64,000 bases of DNA. Source: Caulobacteraceae bacterium. Its GTDB lineage: Bacteria > Pseudomonadota > Alphaproteobacteria > Caulobacterales > Caulobacteraceae. The stretch is taken from NCBI GenBank assembly GCA_947475735.1, contig CANJLQ010000004.1, positions 62,001 through 126,000 on the forward strand, read 5' to 3'. The notes under the pieces are model-generated. The model ran no database searches and was not told the DNA's origin. It saw only the letters and a program-made list of their open reading frames with translations. This document shows, one piece after another, positions 27,188 to 35,981 of the stretch (position 1 is the first letter of the stretch; each line of letters opens with the position of its first letter). The translations under genes were made by a program, and so were the position numbers.

Positions 27188-28647
27188 CAGTCGTCCAGCA
27201 CCCAGGTGTCCTTGGTTCCGCCACCCTGGCTAGAGTTGACCACCAGAGACCCGGCCTTCAGCGCCACCCGCGTCAGGCCGCCCGGCGCCACCCGCACGCC
27301 CGCCGGGCTGGACAGGACGAAAGGGCGCAGATCGACGTGGCGCGACTGCAGCTCGGTCCCGCACAGGGTCGGGGCGGTCGACAGCGACAGGGTCGGCTGG
27401 GCGATGAAGTCGTCCGGGTCGGCGATCAGCTTCTTTCTGAAATCCTCGATCTCGGCCTTGGTCGCGGCGGGCCCGACCAGCATCCCGTAGCCGCCCGATC
27501 CCCCGACCTCCTTGACGACCAGCTCGGGCAGCTTGTCCAGAACCTCCTTCAAGGCGTCCGGCTCGCGGCAACGCCAGGTCGGCACATTGCCCAGGATCGG
27601 ATCCCCACCCGAGAAGAAGCGGATGATCTCCGGCATGTAGGTATAGACCGCCTTGTCGTCGGCCACGCCGGTCCCGACCGCGTTGGCCAGGGTCACGTTG
27701 CCGGCCATGTAGGCGTTCATCAGCCCGGGCACCCCGACGGTCGAATCCGGCCGGAAGGTCAGGGGGTCGATCCAGTCGTCGTCGACGCGGCGATAGATGA
27801 CGTCGACCCTCTGGGGCCCCTCGGTCGTGCGCATGAAGACGGTGTCGTCATTGATGAACAAATCGCCGCCCTCGACCAGCTCGACGCCCAGCTTGTCGGC
27901 CAGGAAGCTGTGCTCATAATAGGCCGAGTTGAACGGCCCGGGCGTCAGGACGACGACGTTCGGATCGGCCCCGGCGTCCTCGGGCGCGCTGGCCCGGAGG
28001 CTCGCCAGCAGCATGTCGGTATAGGTCTCGACCGGCCGGATGCGGTGCTCGGCGAACAGGTCCGGGAACAGCCGCATCATCATCTCGCGGTTCTCCAGCA
28101 TGTAGGAGACGCCGCTGGGCGTGCGACAATTGTCCTCCAGCACCAGGAAGCCGTCCTCGCCCGTGCGGACCAGGTCGACGCCGCAGATGTGGGTCCAGAT
28201 GTCGCCGGGCGGACGGCGGCCCTGCATCTCGGGCCGGTAATGGGGATTGGTCAGGACCAGATCGGCCGGGATGATACCGGCCTTGATGCATTCCTGCGGG
28301 CCGTAGATGTCCTTCAGAAAGGCGTTCAGCGCCGAGACCCGCTGGCGCAGGCCCTTTTCCAGCAGATCCCACTCCGCCGCCCCGATGATGCGGGGTACGA
28401 CGTCGAAGGGGATCAGCCGCTCGTTGGACTCGACGTCGCCATAGACGGCGAAGGTCACCCCCATCCGGCGAAAGAACAGCTCGGCCTGGCGCGACCGCGC
28501 CTGCAGCAGGTCGGACGGCGCCGTCTCCAGCCACCGGGCCAGGGTCCGGTAGCTTTTTCGGACCGAGCCCGATCCGGGCGTGCCTGACATCTCGTCGAAC
28601 GTGACGGTCGCTCCTGTCGCTGAAGCGATCAGCGTGGACCGGAGCAC
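27187..28647 (-). CDS. Circularly permuted ATP-grasp protein (Anbu operon)
   Basis: A 486-residue COG2308 protein. It has FDEM, AELFFRRMGVTFAVYGD, LIPFDVVPRII, LVLEDNCRTPSGVSYMLENR, LVKEVGGSGGYGMLVG and SSQGGGTKDTWVL. The family is predicted to ligate amino or carboxyl groups to form a peptide or tag. The start is probably the GTG at 28647, because the family-wide FDEM motif lies at residues 17-20 and rules out starting at the ATG within it. First gene of the Anbu cassette, 34 bases after the haemoglobin gene on the same strand. Confidence 0.92.
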   Translation of the reverse strand: MLRSTLIASATGATVTFDEMSGTPGSGSVRKSYRTLARWLETAPSDLLQARSRQAELFFRRMGVTFAVYGDVESNERLIPFDVVPRIIGAAEWDLLEKGLRQRVSALNAFLKDIYGPQECIKAGIIPADLVLTNPHYRPEMQGRRPPGDIWTHICGVDLVRTGEDGFLVLEDNCRTPSGVSYMLENREMMMRLFPDLFAEHRIRPVETYTDMLLASLRASAPEDAGADPNVVVLTPGPFNSAYYEHSFLADKLGVELVEGGDLFINDDTVFMRTTEGPQRVDVIYRRVDDDWIDPLTFRPDSTVGVPGLMNAYMAGNVTLANAVGTGVADDKAVYTYMPEIIRFFSGGDPILGNVPTWRCREPDALKEVLDKLPELVVKEVGGSGGYGMLVGPAATKAEIEDFRKKLIADPDDFIAQPTLSLSTAPTLCGTELQSRHVDLRPFVLSSPAGVRVAPGGLTRVALKAGSLVVNSSQGGGTKDTWVLDD

Positions 28648-28681
28648 GGACGATGCGCAACCGATTTGTTGCGATGCGGGA

Positions 28682-29215
28682 TCACCGCGTGACGACGTCG
28701 TCCTTCATCGGGGCAAGCTTGGCCAGGAAGCGGTTCTGGGCGCGGAAGTCGACGCCTTCGCGTGACATGGCGATCTGTAGGTTCTCGACCAGGGCCCCCA
28801 TGTCGGCGGACTGGATGCCGAGGTCGCGGTGCGACGTCGCCATGTCTCGGCCGGAATAATCGACCGGCGCGCCGAGGATGTAGGCGAACTGCTCCTTCAG
28901 CACGCGGCGCAGGCGGACCAGGTCGTGACTGACGAAGGTGCCGGCGATGCGGGGGTCGGCGATGGACAGATCGACCATGCCGTCGACCACGCGGCCGATG
29001 CCCTCGACGCCATGAAAGGCCTCCAGCATCACCGTGCCCTCGAACGGCGTGGCCCCGGCATGGGCATTGGACCGGTCATAGGGTTCGACCGCGATCTCGC
29101 CGGGGTGCTCGGTCGACATGACGACGGGCGGCAGTTCCAGCGGGGCGTCCGCGTCTTGGGCCAGCAACGGGGTGGGCGCCACGAACAGGGCGGCGGCGAT
29201 GAGGAGAGCGCGCAT
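28682..29215 (-). CDS. Exported group 1 truncated haemoglobin
   Basis: A 177-residue protein with a Sec signal peptide (RALLIAAALFVAPTPLLAQ) and a spacer, then a truncated-haemoglobin fold. EGIGRVVDGMVDLSIADPRI, YSGRDMATSHRDLGI with proximal His129, and LVENLQIAM to the C-terminal LAPMKDDVV match TrHbN. A periplasmic location is unusual for a haemoglobin and suggests O2/NO chemistry outside the cytoplasm. It sits two bases after the DUF3034 gene, forming an operon. The distal residues are atypical, so haem binding is likely but unproven. Confidence 0.8.
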   Translation of the reverse strand: MRALLIAAALFVAPTPLLAQDADAPLELPPVVMSTEHPGEIAVEPYDRSNAHAGATPFEGTVMLEAFHGVEGIGRVVDGMVDLSIADPRIAGTFVSHDLVRLRRVLKEQFAYILGAPVDYSGRDMATSHRDLGIQSADMGALVENLQIAMSREGVDFRAQNRFLAKLAPMKDDVVTR

Positions 29216-29217
29216 GA

Positions 29218-30117
29218 TCAGAACCCGACCTGGAGGGACAGATAGAGGCCGCGCTGGTCCTCGAAGGTCGCGATCGACCCGAGGTCCACATAGGCGACCG
29301 TGACCGACAGATGCCGGTTCAAGGCGTAGGCGGCATAGACGTCGAGCCAGTCGTCCTCGCCCGCGAAACCCAGGTTGTCCGGCTTGGTCCGGTATTCGGC
29401 CCCGACGACCAGGTTGCGGTTCAGCAGATAGCCGACCGAGCCCTCGAACTGCGGCTCGACGTCGTCGTTGCGATCGCCGCCGAAACCCAGCAGGCCCGTC
29501 TGGTTGGCGTCGGTCCAGCGCACCGCCCCGGACACCAGCAGCGACTGGGCCAGGAATAGCTTGGTCGCGGCGACGTAGACCTCGGTGCCCTCGTCGTCCT
29601 GCCCGCCGACGGCGGCGATGATCGCGCCCTGGTCGTTGGACTTGTGCTGAACCCCGACCGCGACCTGGGGCAGCCAGCTGTCCTGGTCGTAGACGGCGTC
29701 ACCCAGAACCTTGACCTTCACCCCCACGATGTCCTGAGTGAAGGTGAAGCCCGAACCCAGTCCCAGGGCCGCGCCCGTCGCGCCCGTGTCGAACTCCTGG
29801 CGCGCCACCGAGACCTCGACCCGGTCCCAGAAGGACGCCGCGGCGCCCCAGGACCGCAGCTCGTAGTCGGGCAGGTGGACGTATGTGGCGTGGACATTGC
29901 CTCCGATGCCGTCCTCGGCACCGTAGCCGGAGGTGACCGCCCAGGTCGCCAGACCCCCGCCACCGGATCCCTCGATCGTCGAGACGCCCCCGGTCAGCAG
30001 GAGTTTTCCACCCGTCCGGTTTTCCGGAATCCACTCGAACATCTGTGCGGAGGCAGGCCCTGCAAAGGCTGCGATGATCAGGCTGGCGGCAAGGCCGATG
30101 GACTGGCTGTGGCGCAT
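29218..30117 (-). CDS. DUF3034 outer-membrane beta-barrel protein
   Basis: A 299-residue protein with a signal peptide (SIGLAASLIIAAFAGPASAQ), GGKLLLTGGVSTIEGSGGGG and alternating amphipathic strands ending in LYLSLQVGF, a C-terminal aromatic typical of outer-membrane barrels. The family DUF3034 has no defined substrate. GGAG eight bases before ATG 30117 supports the start. It shares an operon with the truncated haemoglobin and diverges from the cupredoxin gene over 180 bases, where no promoter stands out. Confidence 0.83.
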   Translation of the reverse strand: MRHSQSIGLAASLIIAAFAGPASAQMFEWIPENRTGGKLLLTGGVSTIEGSGGGGLATWAVTSGYGAEDGIGGNVHATYVHLPDYELRSWGAAASFWDRVEVSVARQEFDTGATGAALGLGSGFTFTQDIVGVKVKVLGDAVYDQDSWLPQVAVGVQHKSNDQGAIIAAVGGQDDEGTEVYVAATKLFLAQSLLVSGAVRWTDANQTGLLGFGGDRNDDVEPQFEGSVGYLLNRNLVVGAEYRTKPDNLGFAGEDDWLDVYAAYALNRHLSVTVAYVDLGSIATFEDQRGLYLSLQVGF

Positions 30118-30297
30118 GGCCGATCTCCGATGCTTCGCAGCAGCTATCCGCAACACGGTTAATGGCAAATGAAGGCAGCGAAGTAGAAGATCATCGTTCT
30201 CCGCGCGATCGTCTCGCCAATGTTGAGCGACAACAACAACCTGGGATTGCATTCAAGGATTTACCGGTATTTCATCGGTCGCCGCTAAACAGAGGCT

Positions 30298-30918
30298 ATG
30301 CGCTTTCTACTTGCTCTCGTCTTTTCCTCCCTAGCTCTTGTTGAGACCGCCAGCGCCGGCGATCTGACCGTGTCGGTGCGTGACACCGGTGGACGACCGA
30401 TCCGGGACGCCGTCGTGACCGTGCGACCCGACGCTGGCGTGCCACGCGGGCCGATCCGCTTTGCCTGGCCCCTGCGGATCGCGCAGCAGAACGTCCAGTT
30501 CCAGCCCTATGTCCTGATCGCCCCCGTCGGCGGGACCGTGGCCTTCCCGAACCTGGATCGCGTCCGCCACCACGTATATTCCTTCTCGCGCGGCAACCGG
30601 TTCGAGATCGAGCTGTTCGGCCAGGATCAGACGCGCACCCACACCTTCGCCACAACCGGCGTCGCCGCCCTGGGCTGCAACATCCACGACCAGATGCTGG
30701 CCTATGTGAAGATCGTGGACACGCCGTACGCCGGAAAGACCGACGCCGCCGGCAACGTCACGGTCGCCGCCATCCCGGCAGGCCCTGCCCGGCTGATGGT
30801 CTGGCATCCGCAGCTCAACGTGCGTGGCAATGAGAGCGCCTACGTCCTGACCATCGGCGCCGGACCGGGAACCCAGACCATGACCGGGGATTTCTCGGCG
30901 CGCGCGGCGGTGCGCTGA
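30298..30918 (+). CDS. Exported cupredoxin-like protein (annotated as methylamine-utilisation type)
   Basis: A 206-residue protein with a signal peptide and a plastocyanin-like fold. VRHHVYSFS (His91/92), LGCNIHDQM (Cys127, His130, Met133) give the type-1 copper ligand set. Proteins of this kind are often labelled methylamine utilisation, but no amine dehydrogenase is present here. It probably carries electrons in the periplasm. One base separates its stop from the EAL gene, so the two are one transcription unit. Confidence 0.82.
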   Translation: MRFLLALVFSSLALVETASAGDLTVSVRDTGGRPIRDAVVTVRPDAGVPRGPIRFAWPLRIAQQNVQFQPYVLIAPVGGTVAFPNLDRVRHHVYSFSRGNRFEIELFGQDQTRTHTFATTGVAALGCNIHDQMLAYVKIVDTPYAGKTDAAGNVTVAAIPAGPARLMVWHPQLNVRGNESAYVLTIGAGPGTQTMTGDFSARAAVR

Positions 30919-30919
30919 C

Positions 30920-33220
30920 GTGCCCAGGTTTCGCTATCTACGGACCCGGCTGACGGTTCTTTACACCGGGCTGTTCGGCCTGGCCCTGCTACTCGTCGCG
31001 GTAGCCGTCTACACGGCCATCACCGCCAGCGCCCGCGGTCTCGTGCGGGGCGAGCTGACCGCCTCGGGCGCCGTCTACGGCCAGCTGTGGGACTCGCGCT
31101 CGGACCAGCTGCGCCAGGGCGCGTCGGTCCTGGCGCAGGACTATGGATTCCGTGAGGCGGTCGCCACCAATGACGAGCCGACCGTCCGCTCGGCGCTCGA
31201 GAACCTGCGCGCGCGCCAGAAGGTCGATGGGGCGATGATCCTCGGGATCGATGGCTATGCGACCTCAGTCGGCGAGACCGTCGATGAGGCGGCCATCGAC
31301 ACCCTGTGGACCGGCCTGCACGGCGGGACCCTGTCGGCGGGCGTGCTCAACCTGAACGGCCAGCCTCACCAGGCCGTCGCCGCTCCCGTCATGGCTCCTG
31401 TCCTGATCGGCTGGGTGGTGTTTCTGGAGCGCCTCGACGAAGCCCAGATGCGCGGCCTGGAAAATCTGTCCGCCATTCCCCTGTCCGCGTCGGTCCTGAC
31501 CCGGGCCGGAAGCGACTGGCAGGATATGGCCGGCCCCGCCAGCGCCCTGTCTTCTGCCGTAGACCGGGCGCTCGATGCGCGTGGCACGCCCGTCGGAGCC
31601 CGCGCGGCCGAGGGCGAGACCATGGTCCTGGCGCGACCCTTGCCCAGCTTCGACGCCGACGCCCCGGCGGTCCTGACGCTCAGCTATCCGATGGCGCGGG
31701 CCCTCAAGCCGTTCGAGCCTATGTTCTGGGCGCTGGGCGTCATCGCCCTGGTCGGGCTGGCCATTCTTATGGTGGGCACCTGGTTGCTGTCGCGCGGACT
31801 CAGCCTCCCGATCACCGCCCTGGACGAGGCGGTTCATCGGTTGCAGGCCGGAGAGGATGCCCAGGTCGAGGTCACCTCGTCCGACGAGATCGGCCGACTG
31901 GCCGAGAGCTTCAACGCCATGGCCGACGATATCCGCGACCGCCAGGCGCGGCTGACGCACATGGCGCTGCATGACCAAGAGACCGGCCTGCCGAACCGCC
32001 TTTGGCTGGAACGCGAGGCGGCGGTGACGCCGACGGCCTGCGTCCTGATGTTCGGCGTCGACCGGTTCGCGGTGGTGCGCAATGCGATCGGCTTCGAAGC
32101 CATGGGCCAGTTGGTCTCGGCCCTCGCCGGCCGGTTGTCGGCGAGGGCCGAGGGCGTCCGGGTGGCTCGGGTCGGCGTCGGCGCGGTCGCCATGGTGCTC
32201 GAAATCGAGGACGACGCCGCCGCGATCGAGGTCGCCGAACGCCTGTGCGCCGTAGCAGACCAGCCGGTGAAACTGATCGGCGCCACGGTCGACGCCGCGT
32301 TGACCGCCGGGATCGACCGGATGGGGCGCGAGACCGGCGGCGTGGACTCCCTCGTCGATCGCGCGGGCATCGCCCTGGACCAGGCCCGGGAGGCGCGCCG
32401 CAAGGCCGCCCTGTTCGACGCGATCGCCTATGGCGACCCGGGGGCCAATCTCAGTCTCATCTCCGACCTGATCGTCGCTCTGGAAACCGATCAGGTCTGG
32501 ATGGCCTATCAGCCCAAGTTCGATCTGCGCGCCAACGCCATCACCGGCGTCGAGGGCCTGATGCGCTGGAACCACCCGCGCCGGGGCTTCATCGCGCCGG
32601 ACCTGTTCATCGGCATGGCCGAGGAGACGGGTCAGATCCGCGCCCTGACCGAATGGGGCGTCCACCGCGTCATCGCCGACCAGAAGGCCCTGGCCGAAGC
32701 AGGTCACGACCTGCAGATGTCGGTGAACATCTCCGGCCGACTGCTATCCGACGAAGCCTTCGCCCAGTTCGCGCTCGACGCGGTCGCCGGCGCTGTTGGC
32801 GACATCTGTTTCGAGATCACCGAGACCGCCGTCATCGACAATCCTGAGGTGGCGCTGGGCATCATCGACCGGTTCTCGGCCGCCGGGATCAAGGTGTCGA
32901 TCGACGACTATGGCTCGGGCCTGTCATCCCTGGCCTATCTGAAGCGGATCGCCGCCGACGAGCTGAAGATCGACAAGGCCTTCGTCCTGTCGCTGGACGA
33001 CAGCGCCAAGGACGCCCTGCTGGTGAAGTCGACCATCGACCTGGCCCACAGCCTCGGCATGAGCGTCACTGCCGAGGGTGTGGAGACCGGCACGGCGCTG
33101 GCGCTTCTGCGCGGCATGGGTTGCGACACCGCCCAGGGCTATTTCATCGCCAAGGCCCTGCCGATGGTCGCCCTGGTCGAGCGGCTTGAAAAGCCGGCGT
33201 TGGAGGCTGCGGCAGCCTGA
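30920..33220 (+). CDS. Membrane sensor with HAMP, degenerate GGDEF and active-looking EAL domains
   Basis: A 766-residue protein. TM1 is at about 15-35, a periplasmic sensor reaches to about 265, TM2 is at about 267-290, then HAMP, GGDEF-like and EAL domains. The GGDEF signature is replaced by RVGVGAVAM, so cyclase activity is unlikely. The EAL part keeps VEGLMRW, VNISGR, FEITETA, DDYGSG, LKIDKAF, AEGVET and QGY, the metal- and substrate-binding residues. It therefore probably hydrolyses c-di-GMP in response to a periplasmic cue, perhaps the redox state of the adjacent cupredoxin. Start GTG 30920. Confidence 0.9.
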   Translation: MPRFRYLRTRLTVLYTGLFGLALLLVAVAVYTAITASARGLVRGELTASGAVYGQLWDSRSDQLRQGASVLAQDYGFREAVATNDEPTVRSALENLRARQKVDGAMILGIDGYATSVGETVDEAAIDTLWTGLHGGTLSAGVLNLNGQPHQAVAAPVMAPVLIGWVVFLERLDEAQMRGLENLSAIPLSASVLTRAGSDWQDMAGPASALSSAVDRALDARGTPVGARAAEGETMVLARPLPSFDADAPAVLTLSYPMARALKPFEPMFWALGVIALVGLAILMVGTWLLSRGLSLPITALDEAVHRLQAGEDAQVEVTSSDEIGRLAESFNAMADDIRDRQARLTHMALHDQETGLPNRLWLEREAAVTPTACVLMFGVDRFAVVRNAIGFEAMGQLVSALAGRLSARAEGVRVARVGVGAVAMVLEIEDDAAAIEVAERLCAVADQPVKLIGATVDAALTAGIDRMGRETGGVDSLVDRAGIALDQAREARRKAALFDAIAYGDPGANLSLISDLIVALETDQVWMAYQPKFDLRANAITGVEGLMRWNHPRRGFIAPDLFIGMAEETGQIRALTEWGVHRVIADQKALAEAGHDLQMSVNISGRLLSDEAFAQFALDAVAGAVGDICFEITETAVIDNPEVALGIIDRFSAAGIKVSIDDYGSGLSSLAYLKRIAADELKIDKAFVLSLDDSAKDALLVKSTIDLAHSLGMSVTAEGVETGTALALLRGMGCDTAQGYFIAKALPMVALVERLEKPALEAAAA

Positions 33221-33237
33221 TCCTCGCCGAGCCCTTG

Positions 33238-33269
33238 ACCGTTCCACTGTTACAGCATAGTGGAACGGT
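33238..33269. promoter_or_regulatory. Inverted-repeat operator candidate before the his operon
   Basis: ACCGTTCCACTG and TAGTGGAACGGT are inverted 12-mers with one mismatch and an eight-base loop, immediately before the TrpR-like gene. TTGACC at 33235-33240 could be a -35 element, putting the right arm over the -10. It therefore fits an autoregulatory operator better than a terminator, although it also lies just after the EAL stop. Confidence 0.6.
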
Positions 33270-33274
33270 CACCG

Positions 33275-33610
33275 ATGACCGCCACCCTCGACAAGCCCGC
33301 CGCCAGCCCGCCCTCGGCCGCCACCAAGGCCGCTGATCGCGTCCGGCTGTTCGACGCCCTTCTAGCGCTCCGGACGCGCGACGAGGTCGAGGCCTTCCTG
33401 ACGGACCTGTGCACCCCGGCCGAGGTCCGCGCCTTCGCCGAGCGCTGGGCGGTCGCCCGACTGCTGGATCAGGGGGGCCGGTCCTATCGCGAGATCGCCT
33501 GCGAGGCTGGGGCCAGCCCCACCACCGTCGTGCGCGTCGCCCGCTTCCTGAAAGAGATGCCGCATCAGGGCTATCGCCTGGTGCTGGACCGTCTGAACCC
33601 CAAACACTGA
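33275..33610 (+). CDS. TrpR-related YerC/YecD (HisR-like) transcriptional regulator
   Basis: A 111-residue DNA-binding protein. EVEAFLTDLCTPAEVRAFAERWAVARLL followed by the helix-turn-helix SYREIACEAGASPTTVVRVARFL matches the YerC/YecD branch of the TrpR superfamily. This branch is predicted to control histidine biosynthesis in other bacteria, and here it directly precedes hisG by ten bases, with a palindrome in front. ATG 33275 is taken over the GTG 33260, which lies in the palindrome. Confidence 0.88.
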   Translation: MTATLDKPAASPPSAATKAADRVRLFDALLALRTRDEVEAFLTDLCTPAEVRAFAERWAVARLLDQGGRSYREIACEAGASPTTVVRVARFLKEMPHQGYRLVLDRLNPKH

Positions 33611-33620
33611 GCCCCAACCG

Positions 33621-34502
33621 ATGAGTACCGTAGAGGGGCGACTTCGCATCGCCGTGCAGAAATCCGGCCGTCTGGCCGACCGCAGCCTGGACCTCGTCCG
33701 GGACGCCGGCCTGCGCGTCGTCAAGGGCGCCAACGACCTGCTCTACAAGGTCGAGAACTATCCGATCGACCTGCTGCGCGTGCGCGACGACGACATCCCG
33801 ACCTTCGTCGCCGACGGCGTCTGCGACCTCGGCATCGTCGGCGAGAACGTGCTGGAGGAAGGCAAGAACGGAGGCGCGAACGCCTCGGTCGTCATGCCGC
33901 TGGGCTTCGGCAAGTGCACGCTGAAGCTGGCCTGCCCGCCGACGCTCGCGTGGGACGGTCCCAGCTCGCTCCAGGGCCTGCGGATCGCCACCTCCTACCC
34001 CAAGATCCTGCGCCGCTATCTGGACGAACAGGGCGTGGCCGCCGACATCGTGGTGATGCGCGGCGCGGTCGAGGTGGCTCCCCGGCTGAAGCTGGCTTCG
34101 GCCATCTGCGATCTGGTCTCGACCGGCGCGACGCTGGAGGCCAACGGCCTGATCGCCAAGGACACGGTGTTCGAAAGCCAGGCCGTCCTGATCCAGTCGC
34201 CGGTCGCGCCCGAGCCCCAGCTGGCCCACCTGCTGGAATCCATCATCGAGCGGATGGCTGGCGTGGTGTCTTCGCAAGGGGCCAAATACGTCATGCTGAA
34301 CGCGCCTCGCTCGGCGCTGGATCAGATCACCGCCATCCTGCCGGGAGCGGGAGCCCCGACCGTCATGCCCCTGATGGGCCGCGACGACGCCGTCGCCGTC
34401 CACGCCGTGTGTCAGGAGGCTGTGTTCTGGGAGACGCTGGAGAAGCTCAAGGCCGCCGGTGCCTCGGCCATCCTGGTCCTGCCCATCGAGAAGATGATGT
34501 GA
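33621..34502 (+). CDS. hisG: ATP phosphoribosyltransferase, long form
   Basis: A 293-residue enzyme for the first step of histidine synthesis, joining ATP and PRPP. RLRIAVQKSGRL opens the catalytic part and DLGIVGENVLEE and LISTGATLEANGL-like LVSTGATLEANGL bind PRPP. The C-terminal ACT-like domain (about residues 225-293) marks the long, histidine-inhibited form. The stop overlaps the hisD start (TGATG). Confidence 0.96.
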   Translation: MSTVEGRLRIAVQKSGRLADRSLDLVRDAGLRVVKGANDLLYKVENYPIDLLRVRDDDIPTFVADGVCDLGIVGENVLEEGKNGGANASVVMPLGFGKCTLKLACPPTLAWDGPSSLQGLRIATSYPKILRRYLDEQGVAADIVVMRGAVEVAPRLKLASAICDLVSTGATLEANGLIAKDTVFESQAVLIQSPVAPEPQLAHLLESIIERMAGVVSSQGAKYVMLNAPRSALDQITAILPGAGAPTVMPLMGRDDAVAVHAVCQEAVFWETLEKLKAAGASAILVLPIEKMM

Positions 34503-35824
34503 TGACGACGCTCGACGTGAAACGGATCGATTGGGCCTCGCTCGACGGTCAGGGCAAGCATGATGCCCTAGCCCGCCCCGCGCGCCGCAGCGAGCGGGAC
34601 GTGCAGGACGTGGTGCACGGCATCTTCGAACAGGTCGGCTTCTCCGGCGGTTCGGCGGTCAGCCAGTTCGCCGAGAAGATCGACGGCTTCAAGCCGCGCC
34701 GCATCGCCATCACCGATGCCGCCGTCGCCGAGGCCCGCGCGTCCCTGGCCCCCGCCGACGCCCGCGCCATCCGCATCGCCGCCGACAACGTCCGCGTCTT
34801 CCACGAAGCCACCCGGCCCGAGGACACCGCCTGGGTCGAGACCACGCCGGGCGTCCGCTCGCGCCTTGTCTGGCGGCCGATCAAGGCGGCCGGAATCTAT
34901 GTGCCCGGCGGCACCGCGCCGCTGTTTTCGTCGCTCCTGATGCAGGCGATCCCGGCCCAGGTCGCGGGGGTGACCGAGCGCGTGGTCGTCACCCCTCCGG
35001 CCAAGGACGGCAGCGTCCACCCCGCCATGATCCTGGCCGCCGCCGAGGCGGGTCTCGACGCGATCTGGCTGCTTGGCGGGGCCCAGGCCATCGCGGCCAT
35101 GACCTATGGCGTGGTGCTGGACGACGGCGAGATTCCGGCCTGCGACAAGCTGTTCGGCCCCGGTAACGCCTTCGTCGCCGAGGCCAAGCGATACGCCGCC
35201 GCCCTGCCCGGCGGCCCGGCCGTGGACATGCCCGCGGGTCCGTCCGAGCTCATGGTCGTGGTAGACCGCGACGCCGCCCCCGAGATCGCCGCCGCCGACC
35301 TGCTGAGCCAGGCCGAGCACGACGCCGACGCCCAGGTGATCCTCGTCTCCACCAGCCGCGCCAACCTCGACTACATCCTGACCGAGGTGGAACGGCAGGT
35401 CGCGACCCTGCCCCGCGAGGCCATCGCCCGCGCCAGCCTGAACGAGGCCCGCGCCATCCTGGTCCGCGACGAAGACGCGGCCTGCGAGGTGATCAACCTG
35501 TACGGCCCCGAGCACCTGGCGCTCCAGGTCGAAGAGCCCGAAGCCATGCTGCCGTCGATCCGCGCGGCGGGTGCCATCTTCGTCGGTCGCTTCGCGGCTG
35601 AGACACTCGGCGACTACGCCGCCGGACCCAGCCACGTCCTGCCCACCGACGGCGGCGCCCGCACGCTCGGCGGCATCACCACCGCCAGCTTTATGACGTC
35701 GATGTCGGTCCAGACGGTGACGGCCGAAGGAGCCGCTGCGCTGGGGCCGATCGCGGCCCGGCTGGCGCGGCTGGAGGGACTCGAGGCCCACGCGCGGGCG
35801 GCGGACTTGAGGAGCGGGGGATGA
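34502..35824 (+). CDS. hisD: Histidinol dehydrogenase
   Basis: A 440-residue zinc enzyme performing the last two oxidations to histidine. Recognisable blocks are AGIYVPGGTAP, WLLGGAQAIAAM, FGPGNAFVAEAKR, PAGPSELMVV, SQAEHDADAQ (Zn ligands), and GPSHVLPT. ATG 34502 gives the normal length and overlaps hisG. Right after its stop lies a palindromic repeat that carries the RBS of the next gene. Confidence 0.97.
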   Translation: MTTLDVKRIDWASLDGQGKHDALARPARRSERDVQDVVHGIFEQVGFSGGSAVSQFAEKIDGFKPRRIAITDAAVAEARASLAPADARAIRIAADNVRVFHEATRPEDTAWVETTPGVRSRLVWRPIKAAGIYVPGGTAPLFSSLLMQAIPAQVAGVTERVVVTPPAKDGSVHPAMILAAAEAGLDAIWLLGGAQAIAAMTYGVVLDDGEIPACDKLFGPGNAFVAEAKRYAAALPGGPAVDMPAGPSELMVVVDRDAAPEIAAADLLSQAEHDADAQVILVSTSRANLDYILTEVERQVATLPREAIARASLNEARAILVRDEDAACEVINLYGPEHLALQVEEPEAMLPSIRAAGAIFVGRFAAETLGDYAAGPSHVLPTDGGARTLGGITTASFMTSMSVQTVTAEGAAALGPIAARLARLEGLEAHARAADLRSGG

Positions 35825-35840
35825 GGGAGATCGCCAACAT

Positions 35841-35974
35841 CTCCCTCCCCTTCATGGGGAGGGACGGCGAAGCGAAGCGGAGCCCGGGTGGGGCCCGAAA
35901 TCGCATCGCAGCCGTTCTGACAAACCCCACCCTGGCGGCTGCGCCGCCTGTCCCTCCCCATGAAGGGGAGGGAG
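35841..35974. repeat. Dispersed palindromic repeat, copy 2, inside the his operon
   Basis: Inverted arms CTCCCTCCCCTTCATGGGG and CCCCATGAAGGGGAGGGAG flank GGCGAAGCGAAGCGGAGCCC and a CCCCACC complement of the opposite GGTGGGG. Arms match the copy at 4411-4546. The right end (GGAGGGAGAA) sits seven bases before the ATG of the hisC-like/hisB fusion and forms its only Shine-Dalgarno. Confidence 0.85.
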
Positions 35975-35981
35975 AATTCCG

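Noticed and set aside
26247..27224. Long upstream extension of the transglutaminase frame
   Set aside because: It runs antiparallel in frame space to the alpha-E gene on the same strand and gives low-complexity Arg/Gly sequence. Alpha-E is clearly the real gene there.
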